Shown one piece after another: positions 1-6,016 of a stretch of DNA of 20,341 nucleotides. Numbering within the stretch: position 1 is the first letter of the stretch; each line of letters begins with the position of its first letter. Source of the stretch: JAAYYM01 sp964483395 (GTDB lineage Bacteria > Bacillota > Clostridia > Lachnospirales > Lachnospiraceae); contig CAZABT010000038.1 of the NCBI GenBank assembly GCA_964483395.1, positions 1-20,341 of the forward strand. Reading direction: 5' to 3'. Under the pieces are notes generated by a model. That model did no database searches and was not told the DNA's origin. It saw nothing but the letters and a program-made list of their open reading frames with translations. A program made the translations under genes and the position numbers.

Positions 1-1
1 G

Positions 2-47
2 TTCTTTCGATGTGCGGCTTATATATAGTATCATCGTGTCGAAAGAA
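2..47. repeat. Inverted repeat flanking the -10 of a minus-strand promoter
   Basis: TTCTTTCGA at 2-10 and its exact complement TCGAAAGAA at 39-47 form a 9-bp inverted repeat with a 28-bp spacer. The right arm lies in the promoter spacer next to the -35 and the left arm lies just past the predicted start of transcription. This looks more like a two-site operator for a repressor than an RNA hairpin, because one arm should not be transcribed. The regulator is unknown. Confidence 0.5.
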
Positions 48-53
48 TGTCAA
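25..53 (-). promoter_or_regulatory. Sigma-A promoter for a gene left of the window
   Basis: Read on the minus strand, a perfect -35 TTGACA (48-53) is followed after exactly 17 bp by TACTAT (25-30). Transcription would leave the window to the left, so the controlled gene is not visible. The promoter lies just beyond the terminator of the cvpA operon, so it starts a new unit. The inverted repeat at 2-47 overlaps it. Confidence 0.65.
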
Positions 54-91
54 CAATTTTATTCACTTTTTTTTAGTTTTTTTTTGAGATT

Positions 92-119
92 AAAAAAAGA
101 CACAAGATGTAGTGTCTTT
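92..119 (-). terminator. Rho-independent terminator of the LysM-DUF5711-cvpA operon
   Basis: The arms AAAGACAC (96-103) and GTGTCTTT (112-119) form a perfect 8-bp stem with an 8-nt loop. On the minus strand the stem is followed by a T run (complement of the A run at 92-98). It lies about 60 bp after the cvpA stop codon. Confidence 0.8.
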
Positions 120-182
120 CCCTTTTCTTAGCCCATATTACCGTGTTCTAAGGGTGTTTTTTATTTCCAATATTTGTTTTAT

Positions 183-878
183 TTATAAACCTGTAATGAA
201 TTTGGCCAGTAAATTATTGTTAAATAGCATCGTCAAAAGCACACTGCTGTTAATCGAAGTCAGCATTTGGCTTCCGATTGTATTTCCAAAAAATATAATG
301 GCTACAAAAAAACCAACCCAAATGATCAACAATCCTTTAACCAATCCTGCAAAAAGACCCAATAGCTTATTAAAACCTTTGATAATCGGTATTCGTGCAA
401 TGATATCGGCCGAAAAAATGATAAACCAGGTGAGTATCCACAGCATCAAAAAGCATCCAATAAAAGAAATGGCATTAATGATCATTTTCGCAAGATATCC
501 TGCAACATACTCTTCAAATAAGGAAACCATCAATGACTGGTATACCTCTGTCTTATTATTACTAATGAGACAGGAGGTTATAATCTCCGGTAAATCATAG
601 GATTCTATTGTCTTGATCTGATTTTCTTCTATTGTATTGTCGTACTGTGCATTATTATCGGAAAATACCTCAACAACTTTTTCCTTCAAATGATCATATA
701 CTTTTGTATGATGGGTCAGATAATTACTGACATACGGAGAAATAACCGTTACCACACAAATAACCAGCACAATCGTGAATAAAGAAATCGCAATCCTCAA
801 AAATCCTTTACGATATCCGTTCACTGCACTGATTACTAAAATTGCAATCACTGCTACCAATAAAATATTAATGTCCAT
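183..878 (-). CDS. CvpA-family membrane protein
   Basis: This 231-residue membrane protein looks like the CvpA family (colicin V production / Bacillus YshB type), whose biochemical role is unsettled but is linked to the envelope. The N-terminal hydrophobic helix is followed by the family's GYRKGFLR signature at residues 21-28 and a second helix at about 29-48. After a polar, probably extracytoplasmic loop at about 50-110 come two or three more hydrophobic segments. The ATG at 876-878 has AAGGGG about 9 bases upstream. It is the last gene of a three-gene operon, 59 bp after the DUF5711 gene, and a terminator follows at 92-119. The family call is fairly firm; no specific function can be stated. 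Confidence 0.8.
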   Translation of the reverse strand: MDINILLVAVIAILVISAVNGYRKGFLRIAISLFTIVLVICVVTVISPYVSNYLTHHTKVYDHLKEKVVEVFSDNNAQYDNTIEENQIKTIESYDLPEIITSCLISNNKTEVYQSLMVSLFEEYVAGYLAKMIINAISFIGCFLMLWILTWFIIFSADIIARIPIIKGFNKLLGLFAGLVKGLLIIWVGFFVAIIFFGNTIGSQMLTSINSSVLLTMLFNNNLLAKFITGL

Positions 879-937
879 TTCTTATGACCCCTTGTACTCT
901 GTACGAATTTCGTTTTGAAATCCGTATCTTAACAATT

Positions 938-2128
938 TTACTTTAATCTGATTTCCTCTGCTCTGTTTCCTGAGATCAGTATAAACTTTGTCATACTGTC
1001 AGTCGGAATCAGTGTCAATACGGATTTATCAAAAGTCCCCCCGAACTTTTCCGTTCCGCGTATATTATATATAGAACATTCTGAACTGTTATATATGATG
1101 ATCAAATCCCCATGCAAAACAATATCAGTATACTCCATATCGAATTTCTTACTGAAGACCAAACTGCCGCTTTCACTGTATACATCTATACGATACTTGG
1201 CTTCACTGCTTCCTTCCAAAAAAACCAGACCTGTATATTTATCGCCATGAAATACACTCTCCACCTCTTCCGTCAAGGGCAGTTCAAATTCACTTGTCGG
1301 CTTCTGATTTCCCCTGTAAATCACAAAGCGGTCATCGCCTACTGCAATCGAAGTGGCATTGTTAACAAAATCCACATACGGAACAACCGTATCGGAATAG
1401 CTGAACCCACTTACAAAATTATCTATCTCATTTTGTCCGACAGAACCAAAGTTGTAAAAGCCTACCGTAGTCGTCAGTTTACCACTGTCAATAAACAAAT
1501 AAGAAATGGCAAGCTTGATTCCGTCCTCTGACAAAGCAATATTGAAAGGATATCCGCTGATTGCCATCGTCGTCTTAATATCTGCTACCGTATCTCCTGC
1601 AGAATTGTATACACGCACCCATGTTGTCCCGCCATCCTCCAGAATTGCCGCTACCATACCACTGGCAGATATGCAAAATTTCTGCACCGGTAACATGGCA
1701 TCAATCTCTCCACATTTGCCTAATGTATTCAACACATAAATCATTGTACCTTTATAATCACCAAGTGCCACATACTCTCCTGCCACATCTACCATGGGAT
1801 TTTGCATCTCATAAGTTTCATTCCACAACAATTCATTGTTCATGGTAAATGCCGTTGCGCCATCCTGACTGAATTTTAAAATGTTCCCATTATAATTCAT
1901 ATAGGAAGCCGTCGTAGTTTCTTCAAATTCTACTCTCTTCAGCACTTCATAGCTTGTATAAATCATATTCTGATAATTATAATACAATCCGAAAGATGCT
2001 GCCGCTATAACAAGCAGAACAAGAACTACACGATAAAAAATCGTCAGTCTATGTCTGATCAGCTTCTGACGGAATTCGTTTTTTTCATTCTTTTCTTTCT
2101 TTTTAAAATAAGTCTTCACGCGAGACAT
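938..2128 (-). CDS. DUF5711-type membrane-anchored protein
   Basis: The 396-residue protein has a very basic cytoplasmic N-terminus (residues 1-28, many Lys/Arg), one membrane helix at about 29-50, and a large domain expected outside the cell. That domain consists of short beta-strand-like repeats, such as the segments starting SYMNYNGNILKFSQDG and YVALGDYKGTMIYVLNTLGK, which suggest a beta-propeller-like fold. The pattern matches DUF5711, a family of unknown function common in Lachnospiraceae; I recognise it from overall pattern rather than a catalytic motif. No active-site motif is visible. The ribosome binding site is weak (AAGGATG about 14 bases from the ATG), so expression may depend on the upstream LysM gene, 58 bp away. 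It lies between that gene and cvpA in one operon, pointing to an envelope role. Confidence 0.7.
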   Translation of the reverse strand: MSRVKTYFKKKEKNEKNEFRQKLIRHRLTIFYRVVLVLLVIAAASFGLYYNYQNMIYTSYEVLKRVEFEETTTASYMNYNGNILKFSQDGATAFTMNNELLWNETYEMQNPMVDVAGEYVALGDYKGTMIYVLNTLGKCGEIDAMLPVQKFCISASGMVAAILEDGGTTWVRVYNSAGDTVADIKTTMAISGYPFNIALSEDGIKLAISYLFIDSGKLTTTVGFYNFGSVGQNEIDNFVSGFSYSDTVVPYVDFVNNATSIAVGDDRFVIYRGNQKPTSEFELPLTEEVESVFHGDKYTGLVFLEGSSEAKYRIDVYSESGSLVFSKKFDMEYTDIVLHGDLIIIYNSSECSIYNIRGTEKFGGTFDKSVLTLIPTDSMTKFILISGNRAEEIRLK

Positions 2129-2186
2129 TTATGCTCATATCATCCTTTGCATTGCTATCATTATCATTCATTGTATCATAATCCTA

Positions 2187-3305
2187 TTATGGAAGCAAAA
2201 TTTTTTGCCCACAGAGAATCATATCCTTGTCATAAATATTATTCTGTTCACATATGGCATCTACCATATCGCGTGTTTGGTAAAACTGCATGCTGATACG
2301 TGCCAGTGTATCTCCCTTTTGCACAATATAGAAATTCTCCTGCAGCGGCTCCTCCAATAAAACGACTTCTTTTATCTCATCAGACATATCCTCTTGTTCC
2401 ACGGAGCTATCCTCTGTCGGATTTAACAGTTCCTTTGCCGGATCTGCTTCCTCCACTGCAATATCTTCCTTCTGCTCTTGCGGTGGTTCGGTCTGCGCAA
2501 AAGCTTCCTCTTCCCCAATTGTCGTCGTCAGCTCAACAATGGCAACCTCCATTGCTTGCATTTTCTCATAATTATTGACCATAGTAATCCCTATTGCCAG
2601 TACAAGCAAGGCCAGAAAAGAACTCACACAGGATAGAGCCGTTACCATTTTTCCATGTCTGATGATTTCCTTACGCTCCTTCATAATTTGGCGAAATTGC
2701 TCTATTGCCCGTTCCTCACACAATTCTTCACTTCCTGTTTGTCCTTCATTTTGCTGTTCAATCATATACGTTTGCATTGCTTCATTTCTTGCATAATAAA
2801 TATAATATCCTTCTTGAAGCTGCATCCCGTTTGCATTGATTATATTGTATTCCGTTTCTGTATCATTCAAACGAATATATATTTTGCTGCCTTCTTGAAA
2901 AAAACGTCTGTGTATTCCTTCTGCATATTCATTATCTCCTTCACATGCCCATCCAACAATCTCCAATCCTTCAAAATATTCCTTTGCTGCAATGTTCAGC
3001 TTTTCCCATGCCTCTGCATATACCTCAATATTTTTATGAAATATTGTATCGGTATCAACACTGATGGCACCATCTATAAAAATATACTGTCTGTCTGTCG
3101 CAGCAATTGTTTTTCCAAACAAAATGAATCCCGTTTGAGCATTTCTTTCAAAATGCTGGCTTAAATAGCTCTTCACATAATCTTCCGTATAAATTTTTAT
3201 CTTTTCGCCGACAATTCCGATCTGACGTATATTTTTGGGTAGTCGAATCAAGTTTTCGGCCTTCATCATATTTGTGTTTGCATCATTGTAAATAATTTCT
3301 ACCAT
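2187..3305 (-). CDS. Membrane LysM protein with a possible degenerate MPN-like N-terminal domain
   Basis: This 372-residue protein is modular. Residues 1-180 form a soluble, presumably cytoplasmic domain and residues 196-218 a basic helix. A single membrane helix lies at about 221-243, an acidic low-complexity linker at about 262-322, and a C-terminal LysM domain at about 325-371, starting FYIVQKGDTLARIS. LysM binds peptidoglycan or chitin-like glycans, so the C-terminus should lie outside. In the N-terminal domain, GFILFGK (59-65) and LEIVGWACEGDNEYAEGIHR (114-133) resemble the strands and JAMM loop of MPN/JAB metalloproteases, but the H-x-H and most metal ligands are missing. If the resemblance is real it is a pseudoenzyme; that part is inference. 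The ATG follows AGAGGGTGG by about 10 bases. It is the first gene of the LysM-DUF5711-cvpA operon. Confidence 0.75.
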   Translation of the reverse strand: MVEIIYNDANTNMMKAENLIRLPKNIRQIGIVGEKIKIYTEDYVKSYLSQHFERNAQTGFILFGKTIAATDRQYIFIDGAISVDTDTIFHKNIEVYAEAWEKLNIAAKEYFEGLEIVGWACEGDNEYAEGIHRRFFQEGSKIYIRLNDTETEYNIINANGMQLQEGYYIYYARNEAMQTYMIEQQNEGQTGSEELCEERAIEQFRQIMKERKEIIRHGKMVTALSCVSSFLALLVLAIGITMVNNYEKMQAMEVAIVELTTTIGEEEAFAQTEPPQEQKEDIAVEEADPAKELLNPTEDSSVEQEDMSDEIKEVVLLEEPLQENFYIVQKGDTLARISMQFYQTRDMVDAICEQNNIYDKDMILCGQKILLP

Positions 3306-3352
3306 ATTCTATTGCCACCCTCTCTGCCATGTATGTATATTGTTTCGGGACA

Positions 3353-3361
3353 ATCATATCA
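3353..3361 (-). promoter_or_regulatory. Possible extended -10 promoter of the LysM-DUF5711-cvpA operon
   Basis: On the minus strand TGATATGAT fits an extended -10 (TG-N-TATGAT), 48 bp upstream of the LysM gene start and just after the metG terminator. No good -35 box is seen 16-18 bp upstream, so the call rests on position and the extended -10 alone. Confidence 0.35.
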
Positions 3362-3410
3362 TGGTTCGGGTGCAGTTCTTAGTGAATCCTGTCGAACAAA
3401 TCCTCATTTT

Positions 3411-3444
3411 AAAAAAACCTCCGGTTAAAATTCATAACCGGAGG
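3411..3444 (-). terminator. Rho-independent terminator of metG
   Basis: CCTCCGGTTA (3418-3427) pairs perfectly with TAACCGGAGG (3435-3444) to give a 10-bp stem with a 7-nt loop. On the minus strand the stem is followed by seven T (complement of 3411-3417). It lies 25 bp after the metG stop and separates metG from the LysM operon. Confidence 0.92.
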
Positions 3445-3469
3445 GAAATGCTTTTATTTGATTTATTTC

Positions 3470-4251
3470 TCAGCAGATTTCTGCGCCTGCCGGCATCTTC
3501 TTCTCAGGTGTCATCAACGCAAGTCCGCCGTCCGCATCTTCTGCACACAACAGCATTCCTTCTGACAATACACCAGCCAATGTCGCCGGCTTCAGATTAA
3601 CCAGCACCATTACTTTCTTTCCAACCATTTCTTCTGCTTTATAATACTGCTTGATACCGGATACAATCTGCTTGACCTCATTACCGATTTTGACTTTGGA
3701 GCAAAGCAGCTTTTTAGACTTCGGCACCTCTTCACAGGCTATAATCTCGCCTACCTGAAATTGCAGCTTGGCAAAATCATCATACGTAATTTCCGATTTC
3801 GCTTCTATTTCAATTGCAGCTTCCTCTGTTGAACCTGCTGCCTCCTCTGGTTTCTCTGGATGCAGCTCCTTTACTTTTTCCATGATTTCCTTAATATCAA
3901 GACGCGCAAAAAGTATTTCCGGTTTCTCCGTAACTCTGGTTCCTGATTCATACAGACCATATTCGTCTAACAGCTCCCAGTCACGTTCCGTCCCCATCAG
4001 TTGCATCAATATATTCTGCGCTGTACCCGGCATAAATGCTTTCAGCAGATTTGCCCCGATACAGATACTCTCCGTCAGATTATAAAGAACCTCTGCCAGT
4101 CGGTCTTTCTTTGCCTCATCTTTTGCCAGTACCCACGGTTCTGTCTCATCAATATATTTATTGCAGCGATGAAATACCTGAAAGACTTCCGTAACCGCAT
4201 CGGCAACATGAAGTGTGGACATCTTCTTTTCGACTTTATCCCGTGCGGCGG
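3470..4251 (-). CDS. metG: Methionyl-tRNA synthetase, C-terminal part (broken at the N-gap)
   Basis: This is the 3' part of metG, open at its 5' side because it runs into the N-gap. It encodes the end of the anticodon-binding domain (RCNKYIDETEPWVLAKDE and on), an acidic Glu/Ala-rich linker, and a C-terminal tRNA-binding (Arc1p/EMAPII-like OB-fold) domain of about 105 residues starting near YDDFAKLQFQVGEI, ending at TAA/TGA-side 3470. The reading frame continues upstream of the apparent internal ATG at 4222 to at least 4251, with AARDKVEKKM before MSTLHVADAV, so 4222 is not a start. The last 109 bp before the gap encode the same protein segment as the other side of the gap, with many differences. 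It may therefore belong to another allele or organism than the 5' part. Confidence 0.9.
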
Positions 4252-4370
4252 NNNNNNNNNNGTCTCATCAATATATTTATTGCATCTCTTGAATAGCTGG
4301 AATAGCTCTGTCAATGCATCGGCTACCCGCAGCTCCTCCATCTTTGCCTCCATACGTGCCTTGGTGCCCT
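4143..4370. repeat. Diverged duplicate of one metG segment on both sides of the gap
   Basis: 4143-4251 and 4262-4370 encode the same stretch of methionyl-tRNA synthetase, in the same orientation, offset by 119 bp. The first 23 bp of each (4143-4165, 4262-4284) are identical and the rest has diverged. Aligned by eye, 21 of 35 residues match. One metG needs this segment only once, so the duplication is best read as two overlapping contig ends that were not the same sequence. Confidence 0.85.
4252..4261. other. Assembly gap (10 N)
   Basis: Ten N mark a scaffold join inside metG. The true gap size is probably negative, since both flanks encode the same residues. A fixed run of 10 N is typical of assembler-joined contigs rather than a measured gap. 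Confidence 0.98.
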
Positions 4371-5553
4371 GCACAATAGCCTTTAAATCATCATCCACAG
4401 CTTCTGTCACATCAGTCTTTGTAACAATACCGTCAAAATATTTATTGCTCATGGATATGGTTCTGTTTACTAAATTTCCAAGCGTATTTGCAAGATCTGA
4501 ATTAATTCTTTCTACAAGCAGTTCCCACGAGATTACACCATCGTTTTCAAACGGCATTTCATGAAGCACAAAATAACGAACTGCATCCACACCGAACAGC
4601 TCCACCAGTTCATCTGCATACAACACATTCCCTTTGGATTTGCTCATCTTTCCGTCACCCTGCAGCAGCCAAGGATGCCCGAAGATTTGCTTTGGCAGCT
4701 CCTCTCCAAGTGCCATCAGTATGATCGGCCAGTAGATCGTATGAAAACGAACAATATCCTTCCCGATCAAATGCAGGTCAGCCGGCCAAAGAGTCTTATA
4801 CTGCTCTGTTGAGTTTCCGTCTGCATCATATCCGATTCCCGTGATATAGTTTGAAAGTGCATCCAACCATACATAAACAACATGTTTTTCATCAAAGTCC
4901 ACCGGTACACCCCATTTGAAGGATGTTCTGGAAACACACAGATCCTGTAGGCCGGGAAGCAGAAAATTGTTCATCATTTCATTTTTTCTGGATACAGGCT
5001 GTATGAATTCCGGATGTGTATTGATATATTCAATCAATCTGTCTGCATACTTCGTCATTTTAAGAAAATATGCTTCTTCCTTTGCCGGATGAACCTCTCT
5101 GCCACAATCCGGACACTTTCCGTCTACCAGCTGCGACTCCGTCCAAAAAGCTTCACACGGCATGCAGTACATGCCCTCATATGAGCTCTTGTAAATATCT
5201 CCCTGCTCATACAGCTTCTTAAATATCTTCTGAATCTGTTTTTCATGCTCTGGATCTGTCGTACGAATAAACTTATCATAAGAGGTATCCATCAGATCAC
5301 ATATTTTCTTCACCGTACCTGCCACTTCATCCACAAATTCCTTTGGTGTAATACCCTTCTCGGCGGCCTTGAGTTCCACCTTCTGTCCATGCTCATCCGT
5401 TCCTGTCTGGAAAAATACATCAAAACCCTGCTGCCGCTTAAATCTTGCAATGCTGTCCGCAAGTACGACTTCATAAGTGTTTCCTATATGCGGTTTGCCG
5501 GACGTATAGGTAATGGCTGTTGTCATATAATACTTTTTTCCGTTTCCATTCAT
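4262..5553 (-). CDS. metG: Methionyl-tRNA synthetase, N-terminal part (broken at the N-gap)
   Basis: This part encodes the catalytic half of methionyl-tRNA synthetase, which charges tRNA-Met with methionine using ATP. It shows the class I HIGH-type signature (SGKPHIGN), a zinc knuckle with four cysteines (CMPC and, 14 residues on, CPDC), and the KMSKS loop as GDGKMSKSKGN. It ends at RCNKYIDE in the anticodon-binding region, exactly where the other half resumes with TEPWVLAKDE. The start chosen is the ATG at 5551-5553 (MNGNGKKYYMTT), which has AGAAGGAGAG about 7 bases upstream. The in-frame ATG at 5586 abuts the T tract of the leader terminator and has no ribosome binding site. The two halves together give about 654 residues, normal for the long bacterial form. 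A T-box leader controls it. Confidence 0.95.
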
Positions 5554-5586
5554 AATTTCTCTCTCCTTCTCTTTCATTTTGTGCAT

Positions 5587-5613
5587 AAAAAAATCTTCTC
5601 ATTCCTGAGAAGA
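5587..5613 (-). terminator. Regulated terminator of the T-box leader
   Basis: TCTTCTCA (5594-5601) and TGAGAAGA (5606-5613) form an 8-bp stem with a 4-nt loop, and on the minus strand seven T follow. It lies immediately after the T-box sequence and 34 bp upstream of the metG ATG, as expected for a transcription-attenuating T-box. Confidence 0.92.
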
Positions 5614-5900
5614 CGATTTATCGTGTTACCACTTCTGTTCGCTTACTCTTCACAAAGCAAGCCTCTGCAAGTACATACGATCATTTTCTTCGTCCATACT
5701 CTGTCGCTATAACGGGCGAACCCTGTCGCAGCCTTATTCATTCAAAAACAATCAACTCGGTGCGCTGCTCCGAAGCCATTTTCAATAAGCACTCCTGCAT
5801 CCCTCTCAGCATTGCCGATTTCTCCGGCGTAGGATTTCTCTGTGGCATTCATACAAATCTACTTTCTTCATCCATGCTTTTCCCTATTCCTCTATTTTGT
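5587..5900 (-). promoter_or_regulatory. Methionine T-box riboswitch leader of metG
   Basis: On the minus strand this leader has the parts of a tRNA-sensing T-box. Stem I carries an AGTA element and, on its 3' side, TTGAAAATGGCTTCGGAGCA, which holds the specifier codon AUG at 5777-5779 in the usual GAA-x-codon-x-CUUCGGAG setting. A Stem II region follows (CAGGGTTCGCCCGTTATAG). The T-box itself is AGAAGTGGTAACACG (5622-5636); its UGGU can pair with the ACCA end of uncharged tRNA-Met. Next comes the intrinsic terminator: stem 5594-5601/5606-5613, loop 5602-5605, then seven T. Uncharged tRNA-Met should favour the antiterminator and turn metG on. Confidence 0.93.
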
Positions 5901-5901
5901 A

Positions 5902-5930
5902 ACTTTATCACTCCGTAAATAGACTGTCAA
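5902..5930 (-). promoter_or_regulatory. Sigma-A promoter of metG
   Basis: On the minus strand a perfect -35 TTGACA (5925-5930) and -10 TAAAGT (5902-5907) are separated by exactly 17 bp. The expected transcription start near 5895 lies at the 5' edge of the T-box leader. It is back to back with the promoter of the divergent DUF885 gene. Confidence 0.8.
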
Positions 5931-5943
5931 GCCATCCATCGCC

Positions 5944-5970
5944 TTTTCATAAAAATCTCGGACATATAAT
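5944..5970 (+). promoter_or_regulatory. Probable promoter of the DUF885 gene
   Basis: A perfect -10 TATAAT lies at 5965-5970, with a partial -35 TTTTCA at 5944-5949 (15-bp spacer, short). It sits 46 bp upstream of the chosen ATG and 13 bp from the -35 of the divergent metG promoter. Confidence 0.55.
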
Positions 5971-6016
5971 CAAAACTTTTTCATAAAATATGATGATGAT
6001 AAACAGGTGGCTTTCC

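Noticed and set aside
112..600. Plus-strand open frame of 162 codons opposite cvpA
   Set aside because: It is antisense to a gene with a recognisable family signature, a ribosome binding site and a terminator. It has no ribosome binding site and its product is an AT-driven shadow.
4143..4370. Real internal domain duplication in MetG
   Set aside because: The copies meet at a 10-N scaffold join, share identical contig-end sequence, and each continues the other's reading frame after removing one copy. Two overlapping contigs explain this better.
4001..4564. Plus-strand open frame across the N-gap
   Set aside because: It runs antisense to metG through unknown bases; it is an artefact of the gap.
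5554..5586. metG start at the upstream in-frame ATG (5586)
   Set aside because: It abuts the T tract of the T-box terminator, has no ribosome binding site, and adds 11 highly charged residues encoded by the real Shine-Dalgarno region.
5990..6016. DUF885 start at the ATGATGATG cluster
   Set aside because: There is no ribosome binding site before it, while the ATG at 6017 has AGGTGG at good spacing and begins a typical signal/anchor sequence.
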